Shown here: piece by piece, positions 40,385-49,663 of the stretch
How positions within the stretch are numbered: the stretch's first letter is position 1
Layout: every line of letters starts with the position of its first letter
DNA from: Candidatus Avelusimicrobium cornigerorum
GTDB lineage: Bacteria; Elusimicrobiota; Elusimicrobia; Elusimicrobiales; Elusimicrobiaceae
Length of the DNA: 61,413 nucleotides
Direction: 5' to 3'
NCBI GenBank assembly: GCA_002309715.1
Contig: DBXW01000009.1
Location: forward strand, 44,061-105,473
Translations under genes and position numbers: made by a program
Notes under the pieces: generated by a model
The model's input: only the letters and a program-made list of their open reading frames with translations
The model's database searches: none
What the model was told of the DNA's origin: nothing

Positions 40385-41200
40385 ATGTTATTACCTAGAA
40401 TTTTAACGGCCGCAATCGGCCTTCCCGTAATTTTAGCCGCTATTCATTATGGCGGTATTGTTTACATGGTCTTTGTAGGCTGTGTAATCTTGCTGTGTCT
40501 GTACGAATATAGTTTGGTACTTACCTTGGGCAAAAAGCCGATTCATACGACCAGTCTGCTTTTATTTGGCCTGATAATGGCAGCAGTTGCCATTATCGGG
40601 AGAACGCCTCTACAAACGGAACTCCCCAACAATTTATATCCGTTTGCAATTAGTGTAGTTATTTGTGGCGTATTGCTTTTAGAAGTTATGACGCCCAACC
40701 GCTCTTGGGAACGGACCTGCAACACGTTTACGGGCATTTTTATTATTCCGTGGTCGCTGGCGCATTTAATCAACTTGCGAGATATCCCTTCTTACGGCGA
40801 ATATTTAACCCTTTTTATGATGATTACAATATGGGTATCCGATAGCGGTGCTTATTTTTCCGGACGGTTTTTCGGGCGACATAAATTAAATAGTGAAGTC
40901 AGCCCTAAAAAAACATGGGAAGGTGCTATCGGCGGCACTTTGCTTGCCGTCGGTGCGGCCGTGCTTGTACAACACTTATTTTTATCCACCTATATGGGTG
41001 TTAAAACGGCGATAGGTTTGGGGCTACTGGTAGCCGTTACCGGGCAAGTGTCCGATTTGGCCGAGTCTATACTCAAGCGTTCCGCCGGTGTAAAAGATTC
41101 TTCCAATTTACTCCCCGGGCACGGTGGTTTTTTGGACCGCTTTGATTCTTATTTATTGCTTGCGCCGCTATTTTACTACGTAGTGCTTTACACATTATGA
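40385..41200 (+). CDS. cdsA: Phosphatidate cytidylyltransferase
   Basis: 271 residues, about eight membrane helices. It makes CDP-diacylglycerol from phosphatidate and CTP for phospholipid synthesis. The signature near the C-terminus is clear: SPKKTWEGAIGGTL, GQVSDLAESILKRSAGVKDSSNLLPGHGGFLDRFDS with the metal-binding Asp residues. It overlaps dxr by 4 nt. It may have its own leaderless promoter in the 60 nt after the alkD-like gene. Confidence 0.95.
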   Translation: MLLPRILTAAIGLPVILAAIHYGGIVYMVFVGCVILLCLYEYSLVLTLGKKPIHTTSLLLFGLIMAAVAIIGRTPLQTELPNNLYPFAISVVICGVLLLEVMTPNRSWERTCNTFTGIFIIPWSLAHLINLRDIPSYGEYLTLFMMITIWVSDSGAYFSGRFFGRHKLNSEVSPKKTWEGAIGGTLLAVGAAVLVQHLFLSTYMGVKTAIGLGLLVAVTGQVSDLAESILKRSAGVKDSSNLLPGHGGFLDRFDSYLLLAPLFYYVVLYTL

Positions 41201-42396
41201 AACAAATTGTCATTTTAGGATCTACCGGTTCTATCGGCACATCTTCGTTAGACGTTATCGCCCGGCTCGGCCCCGGCTATCGGGTATTGGGTTTATCGGC
41301 CAACAATAATACCGATTTGTTTTTAAAACAAGTCCACCAATTTGAGCCGCGTTTTGCCGCGGTCATGAACCCGGACAGTTACGAAAAAATCAAAGACCAA
41401 ATGCCCGAAGGTACCCGCTTATTACCGCCGGAAATAGACAGTTTGTGCTTTATGGCGTCTTTACCCAGTGCCGATTTGGTAATTAACGGCGTGGTCGGGG
41501 CGGTTGGTTTTCAGCCGCTTGTGGCTGCTATCAAAGCCAGCAAAACCGTGGCATTGGCCAACAAAGAACCCATGGTTATGGCCGGTAAAACACTCATGAA
41601 AGAGTGCGAACGCTGGAAAGCGGCTATCTTGCCGGTAGACAGTGAACCTTCGGCCATTTTTCAATGTTTGGCCGGTATGGCGAACGAACACACATATAAC
41701 AACATTTCGCGTGATATTTCCAAAGTATTTTTAACTGCTTCCGGCGGGCCGTTTGCTAAACGCCGGGGAGCGCTTTCTACCGTTACACCGCAAGAAGCCT
41801 TAAAACATCCGCGTTGGAAAATGGGTAAAAAAATTACAATAGATTCCGCCACCTTAATGAACAAAGGGTTTGAGGCTATTGAAATTATGAATTTATTTAA
41901 TTTGCCCGAAGAAAAAGTACAAATTGTCATCCATCCGCAATCTATCATACACTCTGCGGTAGAATTTAATGACGGGGCCATTTTGGCACAAATGGGTGAG
42001 CCGGATATGCGCGTGCCGATACAATACGCTATTACGTACCCCAAACGCTTGCCCGGATCGGTAAAAAAACTGAATTTATTTGAAGCGGCTAAATTAGAAT
42101 TTATGGAGCCGGATTTAAATCGTTTTCCTTGTTTGGAACTAGCACTTGCTGCCGCCAGACAAGGGGGCATTTTTCCAGCGGTGTTAAGCACGGCTGATGA
42201 AATAGCCGTGGCTGCTTTTTTAAACGAAAAAATTAAATTTACGGAAATAGCCAAACTGGTCTATGCCGTCTTGAAAGCGGCTCCGCAAACTCCCGGTCAT
42301 GCCACGCTCAATCAAGCGTTAGAAGCCGACCGTTGGGCCCGCGAAAAAGCAGAAGAAATTTTACAAAATAAAAGTTTCCGAAAAGTTATTATTTAG
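41197..42396 (+). CDS. dxr: 1-deoxy-D-xylulose 5-phosphate reductoisomerase
   Basis: 399 residues. It converts DXP to MEP with NADPH, the committed step of the MEP isoprenoid pathway. NADPH-binding GSTGSIGTSSLDVI (about 7-20), LANKEPMVMAG (about 122), the metal-site LPVDSEPSAIFQCL (about 147) and the HPQSIIHSAVEFNDGAILAQMGEPDMR block are all present. Translationally coupled to cdsA and 9 nt before rseP. Confidence 0.97.
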   Translation: MKQIVILGSTGSIGTSSLDVIARLGPGYRVLGLSANNNTDLFLKQVHQFEPRFAAVMNPDSYEKIKDQMPEGTRLLPPEIDSLCFMASLPSADLVINGVVGAVGFQPLVAAIKASKTVALANKEPMVMAGKTLMKECERWKAAILPVDSEPSAIFQCLAGMANEHTYNNISRDISKVFLTASGGPFAKRRGALSTVTPQEALKHPRWKMGKKITIDSATLMNKGFEAIEIMNLFNLPEEKVQIVIHPQSIIHSAVEFNDGAILAQMGEPDMRVPIQYAITYPKRLPGSVKKLNLFEAAKLEFMEPDLNRFPCLELALAAARQGGIFPAVLSTADEIAVAAFLNEKIKFTEIAKLVYAVLKAAPQTPGHATLNQALEADRWAREKAEEILQNKSFRKVII

Positions 42397-42405
42397 GAGA
42401 AAATT

Positions 42406-43533
42406 ATGATAATTTCTATACTTGCCGTACTAGTTGTACTCAGCCCAATTGTAATTGTACACGAATTCGGCCATTTTTTGGCGTGCCGTTTAACCGGCAT
42501 CCGCGTCAACGAGTTTTCCTTCGGCTTTGGAAAAATTTTGTGGCATAAAAAAGCAGGTGATACCGATTATCAAATCCGCGCTATTCCCTTCGGAGGATTT
42601 GTAGAACCTGCCGGCCCGATGTTCCACCCCGAAGACGCCAAAGAGCCGCCCAAGCCCTATGAGTTTGCCGCAAAAAAATGGTATGCAAAATTTTTTATGG
42701 TTGTTAACGGTGCATTATTTAACTACTTGTTGGCCGCCGTCATTTTTGGGGCGTTGGCATATTTTAAAGGCGTGCCGGAAACCGATCCTGTAAATTTGCC
42801 CGCCACCGTAGGTTCTATCGCTCCCGGCTATCCTGCCGAAAAAATAAATTTACAAGAAGGTGATATTATTACCCGTATTAACGGCACGGCTGTTAATAAT
42901 TGGAAGGAACTGACTGACGCCCTGTCCGCCCGGAAAGGTGATTTACATTTAACCTACACACGCGGCGGTGAAACACTTTCGGCCACCATTAAGGACAACG
43001 ATTTTAATCAAGATAAACCCACCGTTTTAGGTGTCACCATCCAGCCCACCTACCGCGTGGTTTCGTGGTGGAAAGCCATTGGTTTGGGATTTTATCAATG
43101 CTATTATTGGACGGAGTTTTCCCTTGCTTCGTTAGCCCATAGTTTCAAACAGAAAAAAGCCCCCGAACTCGCCGGACCGATTGGTATTGTCAATGTTATT
43201 CACCAAGCCGCGCACCGAAACATTGTGGATTTTGTATTTTTGATTGCGTTGTTATCCGTAGCAGTGGGGATGTTTAATTTGTTTCCCATCCCGATATTAG
43301 ACGGCGGATACGCGCTTGTGTATTTATGGGAAGGATTAACCCATAAATTACCGACGGAAAAAACATTAACAATCGCTGTTAATTGCGGGTTATATTTGTT
43401 GATTGCATTGGTGGTATATGCATCTTATTCAGACGTAAAACGCATTTTCTTTGCGCCCAAACCGGCAGCCGCAGTCACCCAATCCGCCGATGAAAAACCT
43501 GTCTCTAATGAGGTAACAAATGTACAAGACTAG
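42406..43533 (+). CDS. rseP: Site-2 membrane metalloprotease RseP
   Basis: 375 residues. The zinc motif HEFGH (19-23) lies in the first membrane helix and the third ligand region NLFPIPILDGG (about 290) in a later one. One PDZ domain (about 125-205) is visible with IAPGYPAEKINLQEGDIITRING. Many proteobacterial RseP have two PDZ domains; here there is one. It cleaves membrane-embedded anti-sigma factors or leftover signal peptides. An AGGAG site precedes the ATG. It overlaps ispG by 14 nt. Confidence 0.95.
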   Translation: MIISILAVLVVLSPIVIVHEFGHFLACRLTGIRVNEFSFGFGKILWHKKAGDTDYQIRAIPFGGFVEPAGPMFHPEDAKEPPKPYEFAAKKWYAKFFMVVNGALFNYLLAAVIFGALAYFKGVPETDPVNLPATVGSIAPGYPAEKINLQEGDIITRINGTAVNNWKELTDALSARKGDLHLTYTRGGETLSATIKDNDFNQDKPTVLGVTIQPTYRVVSWWKAIGLGFYQCYYWTEFSLASLAHSFKQKKAPELAGPIGIVNVIHQAAHRNIVDFVFLIALLSVAVGMFNLFPIPILDGGYALVYLWEGLTHKLPTEKTLTIAVNCGLYLLIALVVYASYSDVKRIFFAPKPAAAVTQSADEKPVSNEVTNVQD

Positions 43534-44602
43534 AGAAGTAAAAATTGGCCCTTACACCCTAGGCACCGGCCACCCGGTGCGCGTGCAAAGTATGTGTAAT
43601 ACCGATACGCACGACGCCGAAAAAACCGCCGCACAAATTTGCACGTTGGAAGAAGCCGGTTGCGAAATCAACCGCGTCGCCGTGCCGGATATGGATGCCG
43701 CTAAAACGATTGGCGAAATTAAAAAGCGCATCCACTCCCCCCTCGTGGCGGATATCCATTTTGACTATAAACTGGCCTTGGAAGCCATTAAACAAGGGGT
43801 GGACAAGGTGCGTATCAACCCCGGCAATATCGGCGCTATTGAAAACACCAAAGAAGTCGTGCGTGCCGCGGCAGACAAAAACGTGGCCATACGTATCGGC
43901 GTAAACGCGGGCAGTGTAAAGTATTTAAAACAAGTACAAGGCCGCATGGAACTTTCCGACGATAAATGGGCCGAAGTTATGGTCAATGAAGCCCTGGAAC
44001 AAGCCAACATTTTAGAACAATTAAATTTCAAAAATGTAGTTGTATCGCTCAAATCGGATAATTTTAAACGCACTGTGTTGGCCAATGAACTGTTTGCCCA
44101 ACAAAGCGATATCCCTTTACATATCGGGCTGACCGAAGCGGGCAGTTTTTTAAGCGGCACGGTTAAAAGCGCGGTGGCACTCGGTACGCTGTTGCAAAAA
44201 GGGATTGGCGCAACTATTCGCGTGTCTTTAACGGAAGATCCGCGCTTGCAAGTACGCACTGCGTATGAAATTTTAAAGGCCTTAAATCTGCGTGAATATG
44301 GCCCCAATTTGATTTCTTGCCCGACGTGCGGCCGCACGCAAGTAGATGTAACGGGCACGGTACACGCGCTGGAAGAAAAGATTTATAACGATAGCGCGTT
44401 GCGCCAAAAAGCCACCGGGCTTAAAATTGCCGTCATGGGGTGCATTGTTAACGGCCCCGGCGAAGCGCGCGATGCGGATTTTGGTATCGCGGGCGGCAAA
44501 GGCGAAGGGCTTTACTTTGAACACGGACAAACCATGTTCAAACTTTCCCAAGAAAAATGGGTAGATTTTTTGATTGATAAAATTAACACCTGGAAGAAAT
44601 AA
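43520..44602 (+). CDS. ispG: 4-hydroxy-3-methylbut-2-enyl diphosphate synthase
   Basis: 360 residues, a bacterial-length IspG. It reduces MEcPP to HMBPP using a [4Fe-4S] cluster. The TIM-barrel start VQSMCNTDTHD and ADIHFDYKLALEA are present. The cluster Cys residues are in SCPTCGRTQ (about 263) and MGCIVNGPGEARDADFGIAGG (about 300-320), the latter also carrying the catalytic Glu. It is coupled to rseP, and its TAA stop overlaps the ATG of the DNA methyltransferase by one base. Confidence 0.97.
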   Translation: MYKTREVKIGPYTLGTGHPVRVQSMCNTDTHDAEKTAAQICTLEEAGCEINRVAVPDMDAAKTIGEIKKRIHSPLVADIHFDYKLALEAIKQGVDKVRINPGNIGAIENTKEVVRAAADKNVAIRIGVNAGSVKYLKQVQGRMELSDDKWAEVMVNEALEQANILEQLNFKNVVVSLKSDNFKRTVLANELFAQQSDIPLHIGLTEAGSFLSGTVKSAVALGTLLQKGIGATIRVSLTEDPRLQVRTAYEILKALNLREYGPNLISCPTCGRTQVDVTGTVHALEEKIYNDSALRQKATGLKIAVMGCIVNGPGEARDADFGIAGGKGEGLYFEHGQTMFKLSQEKWVDFLIDKINTWKK

Positions 44603-45405
44603 TGAAATACGCTTTTGACACTCCTAATTTCAAACTTATTAAGGGCAATGCACTAGAAGTATTGAAAACTTTGCCGGCCAATTCGTTTGATATGATTTTT
44701 GCAGACCCACCTTATAAATTGTCTAACGATGGATTTTCCGTACAAGCCGGAAAACGTGTCTGCGTCAATAAAGGAGAGTGGGATCGCAGTAATGGGTTTG
44801 ATAGTGATTTTCAATTTCAAAACACTTGGATTGCCGAGTGCCACCGTCTATTGAAACCCAACGGAACAATTTGGATAAGCGGAACGTATCACTCTATTTA
44901 TCAATGTGGTTTTGCTTTGCAACGTAACAGTTACCACATTTTAAATGACATAGCGTGGTTTAAACCTAATGCCGCGCCTAATTTAAGTTGCCGTTTTTTC
45001 ACCGCAAGTCACGAAACCTTAATTTGGGCTCGCAAAGACAAAAAAGGGAAACATACGTTTAATTATCAGCAAATGAAAAATGGCGCGTGGGATGACGATT
45101 TCCTTAAAAAACCGAATCTGCAAATGCGTTCGGTCTGGGCAATATCTACTCCTAAACCTACGGAAAAAACTTTTGGCAAACATCCCACACAAAAACCTTT
45201 TGAACTACTGCGGCGCATTGTACTAGCCAGCACCAAACAAGGCGATACTATTTTAGATCCCTTTGCAGGAAGTTCAACAACGGGGTTGGCCGCTGTTTAT
45301 TACGGGCGAAAATTTGTAGGAATAGAAATTGAAAAAAAATATATTGATTTATCAATTAATCGTTTTAATGAACTACAAGAAAAAATAGAGGATAAAAATA
45401 AATGA
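44602..45405 (+). CDS. Type II DNA methyltransferase, beta-class (DpnA-like)
   Basis: 267 residues. DPPY (35-38) precedes the SAM-binding DPFAGSSTTG (about 220), the beta-class order used by N6-adenine and N4-cytosine enzymes. The sequence WISGTYHSIYQCGFALQ and HPTQKPFELLRRI resemble M.DpnA/HinfI-type methylases, so N6-adenine methylation is likely; the recognition site is unknown. It modifies host DNA against the adjacent nuclease. Base composition is visibly more AT-rich than in the flanking housekeeping genes, which suggests transfer. TAATG overlap with ispG, 4-nt overlap with the nuclease. Confidence 0.92.
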   Translation: MKYAFDTPNFKLIKGNALEVLKTLPANSFDMIFADPPYKLSNDGFSVQAGKRVCVNKGEWDRSNGFDSDFQFQNTWIAECHRLLKPNGTIWISGTYHSIYQCGFALQRNSYHILNDIAWFKPNAAPNLSCRFFTASHETLIWARKDKKGKHTFNYQQMKNGAWDDDFLKKPNLQMRSVWAISTPKPTEKTFGKHPTQKPFELLRRIVLASTKQGDTILDPFAGSSTTGLAAVYYGRKFVGIEIEKKYIDLSINRFNELQEKIEDKNK

Positions 45406-45929
45406 AAACAGGCGGAATAGGCGGAGCCAATACTAAAACAGGGTTGGCCTTTGAAGGGAAAACAGATATTTTAACTTTTTTGTCCAAACAAAAGAATTAT
45501 ACGGTAAAAGGTAATATCATCTACTATAACGGAGAAGAAGTCGCCCGTACATATAAAAAATATGCGTTTTATAAATTATTGGAAGAAAAAAATATAGATT
45601 GGACAAAAATTATTTCGAAGCGTTTGTTGCCGGACGATGCAATTTTTGTAATCATCAAAAATACACTTTATATTATTGAAGTTAAATTTCAAAAGGTTGC
45701 CGGATCCGTAGATGAGAAACTACAAACTTGCGATTTTAAGAAAAAACAATATCAAAAATTATTAGCTCCGTTAAATATAGATGTGGAATATATTTATATT
45801 TTAAGCGATTGGTTTCGCAAGCCGGAGTATAGAGATGTATTAAACTATATTCACTCGGTAAATTGTTTCTATTACTTTGAATATTTACCCCTTGAAAAAA
45901 TCGGATTACCTATTCCAAATCAAAAATAA
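45402..45929 (+). CDS. Probable type II restriction endonuclease (PD-(D/E)XK)
   Basis: 175 residues. A PD-(D/E)XK core is visible: Pro77-Asp78-Asp79, then a beta strand and Glu93-Val94-Lys95, with GSVDEKLQTCDFKKKQY after it; Glu18 in GLAFEGKTD may be a further metal ligand. The position directly after a methyltransferase with a 4-nt overlap supports a restriction enzyme for the same site. I do not recognise a named relative and cannot give the specificity. Strongly AT-rich, with many AAA, ATA and TTA codons unlike the genes on either side. Confidence 0.8.
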   Translation: MKTGGIGGANTKTGLAFEGKTDILTFLSKQKNYTVKGNIIYYNGEEVARTYKKYAFYKLLEEKNIDWTKIISKRLLPDDAIFVIIKNTLYIIEVKFQKVAGSVDEKLQTCDFKKKQYQKLLAPLNIDVEYIYILSDWFRKPEYRDVLNYIHSVNCFYYFEYLPLEKIGLPIPNQK

Positions 45930-45942
45930 GGACAAATAAACT

Positions 45943-47664
45943 ATGAAACTATCAAATTATTATATACCTACACTAAAAGAAGCGCCGAAAGACGCCGATA
46001 CCTTGTCGGCTAAACTGATGATCCGCGCGGGGCTGATTCGCAAACTCGCAAGCGGTCTGTATGAATGGTTGCCTTTGGGCTTGCGTGTGCTAAAAAAAGT
46101 GGAAAACATTGTGCGCGAAGAAATGGACAAAGCCGGTGCGTGCGAAGTGTGGCTCCCCGTGGTGCAACCCAAGGAACTGTGGGAAGAAAGCGGCCGTTGG
46201 ACGTTTTATGGCAAGGAACTCTTGCGCTTTGAGGACCGTAAAAAAGCCGAATTTTGTATTGCACCTACCGCCGAAGAAGTCATTACCGATTTGGTGCGCA
46301 AAGACGTTTCTTCTTATAAACAACTCCCTGTTTGCTTATATCAATTCGGCACCAAATTCCGCGACGAAATTCGCCCCCGTTTTGGCGTGATGCGTGCGCG
46401 CGAATTTTATATGAAAGATGCTTATTCTTTTGCCGCTACCGACGAAGATGCCTCTACCTGGTACAAAAAGATGTACGACGCCTACCAACGCATTTTCACG
46501 CGTTGCGGTTTTGAATTTGCCGCGGTGGAAGCCGACACCGGATCTATCGGCGGCAATTTCTCACACGAGTTTATGGTCTTGGCCGACACCGGTGAAGATA
46601 CGATTGCCAACTGCCCCGCGTGCGGCTACGCGGCCAATACGGAAAAAGCGGAAATTATGCCGCCTGCCGACGTGCAAATAAACGAAACCGACTTAAAACC
46701 TATGGAAAAACGCGATACGCCCAACGCCCACAGCGTGGAAGATGTAGCGCACTTACTTAATGTAGCCACCGATAAACTGATTAAACTGTTGGTCTTTACG
46801 GCTGACGGCACACCGGTTATCGCGCTTGTTCGCGGCGACCACGAGTTAAATGAATTTAAGTTTAAAGCATTACTAAAATGCAACGAACTGGAAAAAGCCA
46901 GCGAAGAAGTTTATACGCAAGTAACCGGCTCGCCCGTTGGGTTTGCGGGCGCACAAGGGCTTAAAGCCAAAAACCCAAACGTCAAAATCTATGCCGATAA
47001 TTATGTTAAGAATATTGTAAACGGCGTAGCCGGCGGGAACGAAAAAGATGTCCACACCGTTAACGTTACCCCGAAGCGCGATATTCAAGTAGACCAATAT
47101 GCCGATTTAAAAATGGCCTCTGCCGGCGATAAATGTGCCAAATGCGGCGCGGCTTTTACATTTAAACGCGGCATTGAAACGGGCCACGTGTTTAAACTCG
47201 GCACCAAATATTCTGCCGCCATGCACGCTACCTTTTTAGACGAAACCCAAAAAGCGCAACCCATGATTATGGGTTGCTACGGTATCGGTATTTCCCGCGT
47301 GGTAGCCGCCGCTATTGAGCAAAGCCACGATGACAACGGTATTATTTGGCCCGGGCCATTGGCTCCGTTTGACGTGGCACTCGTATCCATTGATTACGAT
47401 TCTAACCCGGATGTAAAAAAACATACCGACGAGATTTGCGCCGAATTGGAAAGTGCGGGATTGTCTGTTTTGGTGGACGACCGCGACGAACGCCCCGGCG
47501 TGAAATTTAAAGATATGGACCTTATCGGTCTGCCGCACCGCTTGGTGGTCAGCAGCCGCACCGTTAAAGACGGCGAGTGCGAATATAAAAACCGCCGCGA
47601 AAAAGACGCCGTGCGCTGGAAATTAGACCAAGCCGCCGACAAACTACTTGAATTAGCCAAATAA
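45943..47664 (+). CDS. proS: Prolyl-tRNA synthetase
   Basis: 573 residues, the bacterial type with an inserted editing domain (about 240-400). It charges tRNA-Pro and clears mischarged Ala-tRNA. Class II motifs: motif 2 PRFGVMRAREFYMKDAYSF (about 140-158) and motif 3 MIMGCYGIGISRVVAA (about 440). CAKCGAAF gives a Cys pair. An AAGGA site precedes the ATG, 13 nt after the restriction gene. Last gene of the uppS-to-proS run, ended by the hairpin at 47663-47694. Confidence 0.97.
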   Translation: MKLSNYYIPTLKEAPKDADTLSAKLMIRAGLIRKLASGLYEWLPLGLRVLKKVENIVREEMDKAGACEVWLPVVQPKELWEESGRWTFYGKELLRFEDRKKAEFCIAPTAEEVITDLVRKDVSSYKQLPVCLYQFGTKFRDEIRPRFGVMRAREFYMKDAYSFAATDEDASTWYKKMYDAYQRIFTRCGFEFAAVEADTGSIGGNFSHEFMVLADTGEDTIANCPACGYAANTEKAEIMPPADVQINETDLKPMEKRDTPNAHSVEDVAHLLNVATDKLIKLLVFTADGTPVIALVRGDHELNEFKFKALLKCNELEKASEEVYTQVTGSPVGFAGAQGLKAKNPNVKIYADNYVKNIVNGVAGGNEKDVHTVNVTPKRDIQVDQYADLKMASAGDKCAKCGAAFTFKRGIETGHVFKLGTKYSAAMHATFLDETQKAQPMIMGCYGIGISRVVAAAIEQSHDDNGIIWPGPLAPFDVALVSIDYDSNPDVKKHTDEICAELESAGLSVLVDDRDERPGVKFKDMDLIGLPHRLVVSSRTVKDGECEYKNRREKDAVRWKLDQAADKLLELAK

Positions 47665-47694
47665 AAAACCCCCGGGCAAAACCCGGGGGTTTTT
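47663..47694. terminator. Bidirectional terminator, proS and pilin
   Basis: 8-bp stem CCCCCGGG (47669-47676) with CCCGGGGG (47682-47689), six A before and five T after. Confidence 0.9.
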
Positions 47695-47708
47695 AGATAC
47701 ATAACGAA

Positions 47709-48257
47709 TTAGTAGGATGCCACATCTACACAAGTGCTGTTAAATTGTTGGGCAAACGCTTGACAGGCCGGTTTCCCGAGAGAATCAACATACACAACGT
47801 CTGTGGCTCTCCACGTATGGCCATCTTCTGTAAGTAAAGCCCCGAACCAATGCACCTGCGATATGTCCGAGGCGTTGGGTTCCATCCGATATACTAAAAT
47901 TTGGCAACTGTTTGCGTGACAACGCGTAACAAAAGTATAATTTTTACTGTAGCAACCTGTTTCGCCGCCACCCATAGCAGTCAGCGGCCCACAAGTAAGT
48001 CCTTTTGTCAAATCTATATCAAGCAGCCCATCTTCAACAGGATGATTGTCCTCACTGGGGAACCCGCCATTATTTAAAATATATGCCGAAATCGCCCGTT
48101 GTGCATTTCCTACCCAGGTGTGCATTTCTGCCATACGGGCTTTTTCCACTGCCTTTTGATACTGCGGCATAGCAATCGCCGCCAATATACCAATGATTAA
48201 AACTACTACTAATAATTCTATGAGCGTAAAGCCCTTTTTACAACAATTATTCTTCAT
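47709..48257 (-). CDS. Type IV pilin-like protein
   Basis: 182 residues. Leader MKNNCCKKG, cleavage G8|F9, Glu +5 and the helix LIELLVVVLIIGILAAIAMPQYQKAVEKARMAE. The globular domain contains several Cys (LTCGPL, GCYSK, RCHANSCQI, ACQAFA, STCVDV) and ends CVDVASY, so a C-terminal disulfide loop is likely. Leader and helix are nearly the same as in the pilin at 30433, but the globular parts differ, as expected for duplicated pilins that diversify in the exposed part. GGGAG site before the ATG; tail-to-tail with proS. Confidence 0.93.
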   Translation of the reverse strand: MKNNCCKKGFTLIELLVVVLIIGILAAIAMPQYQKAVEKARMAEMHTWVGNAQRAISAYILNNGGFPSEDNHPVEDGLLDIDLTKGLTCGPLTAMGGGETGCYSKNYTFVTRCHANSCQILVYRMEPNASDISQVHWFGALLTEDGHTWRATDVVYVDSLGKPACQAFAQQFNSTCVDVASY

Positions 48258-48397
48258 TTTATTTTCTCCCAGGTTAATTTTGTTACAAAATTATTGTATA
48301 AAAAAAACAAGTCAAGGAAAATTCCCCCAACAAAAATCAAAGAAATAGGCGGGTACGTGTAGCAACAAGATAACGCTAAACACAGCCTCTTATTATT

Positions 48398-49663
48398 TTA
48401 CTCGTTTTTAAGGGCTTCTACGGGTTTTAATTTGGCGGCCTGCCATGCCGGATACAACGCAAATAAGAAACTGGTTACTAGCGCAATCAGTACGGAAAGG
48501 GCAACCACCCACCAAGAAAACGTCATTTGACTAGTGTCTTCGGCTAAATGGAGCACGGCCATATATCCCAGTATCATCCCGGCCACGGCCCCGCACAAGC
48601 CCAAGAGCATCGCTTCCACCACAAATTGAAACAAAATATCTTTCCGCGACGCCCCCAAGGCCCGGCGAATCCCGATTTCCTTCGTGCGAGAAAAAATTAC
48701 CGCCATCGTCACGTTCATAATACCGATACCACCGGCAATCATGGCTATAATACCCATAAACAGCATATTGTTTAAGGACTTGCGAGCATTTTTAACATGT
48801 TTTTCTATTTTATCTCGGAAGAATTCTATCTCCGGTTTTTCTTCCGGGCCAAACTGTGAACGCAAATAACTGGTCAGGGTGCCGGCAGCATTTCGCGCGG
48901 TAGATTCTTTGCCCGTTACCACCCGGATGGAAACTTGGCGATTTTCGTTTTCATTGCTGTATAAATCATACCACGTTGTAAAGGGTATGTATAATGTAGG
49001 TATCCATTCCCTTTTATTTTCCAAACGAAGATCTTTATCCTGCGTGGGCAAGTGCAAAATGCCTACTACCGTAAAAGTTTGGTTATTAAGCACCACTTGC
49101 TGCTGCAACAAATGATGATGCGCCGAATAATCTTCTAAAGTGAGGACATTCTCTCTCTCCCACCAGCCATGCCACTCTTTTTTTTTCTTCTCATGGGGGA
49201 ACACTACCAGCACTATTACACGGCTTTTATTCTCCACATCTTGCCAGTTGATAAAACGACCTTCTAACCGATATACAAAATCGGCGTCTTTAAACGAAGG
49301 CAAAATTCCATATACTATGGATCCGACTAATTGATTTCCCTTGTGAAACAAGGTGTTCCAACCTTCCCCACTTTGCACCCAGGAAGCTTCCGTGGTAAAA
49401 GAGAGGGAACTTCCCTCCGGCAATCTCATTTTTAAATCTTTATACTGCACCAACGTCAGAGGATGAAACGTTTTCGTTTCCAACCGGCCCGCCCCGGCAA
49501 TCTCGGCCGCATCATGCAAGCGGCTGTATTTTTGGCTCAAGATACTAAGTGTGTAAAAGAAGGTGGCAATCCCGATGGCAATAGCAAAAAAACTTAAGAA
49601 ACTGCGCATTTTGTGTGCCCAGATTTCTGTCCACCCCGTTGCCATTAAATCAGGTAATCTCAT
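48398..49663 (-). CDS. ABC exporter permease (MacB/FtsX family)
   Basis: 421 residues: one N-terminal membrane helix (about 22-42), a large periplasmic MacB_PCD-type domain (about 45-280), then three helices in the C-terminal FtsX domain (GIIAMIAGGIGIMNVTMAVIFSRTKEIGIRRALGASRKDI is the signature). No ATPase is fused, unlike MacB of E. coli; the ATPase is the neighbouring gene (4-nt overlap). With the MacA-like and TolC-like proteins it forms a tripartite pump for peptides, toxins or lipoprotein-like cargo. Confidence 0.92.
   Translation of the reverse strand: MRLPDLMATGWTEIWAHKMRSFLSFFAIAIGIATFFYTLSILSQKYSRLHDAAEIAGAGRLETKTFHPLTLVQYKDLKMRLPEGSSLSFTTEASWVQSGEGWNTLFHKGNQLVGSIVYGILPSFKDADFVYRLEGRFINWQDVENKSRVIVLVVFPHEKKKKEWHGWWERENVLTLEDYSAHHHLLQQQVVLNNQTFTVVGILHLPTQDKDLRLENKREWIPTLYIPFTTWYDLYSNENENRQVSIRVVTGKESTARNAAGTLTSYLRSQFGPEEKPEIEFFRDKIEKHVKNARKSLNNMLFMGIIAMIAGGIGIMNVTMAVIFSRTKEIGIRRALGASRKDILFQFVVEAMLLGLCGAVAGMILGYMAVLHLAEDTSQMTFSWWVVALSVLIALVTSFLFALYPAWQAAKLKPVEALKNE

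Noticed and set aside
48293..48315. TTGACT/TACAAT promoter for the pilin at 47709
   Set aside because: The spacing between the two hexamers is only 11 nt; the TACAAT may still be the -10 but the TTGACT cannot be its -35.
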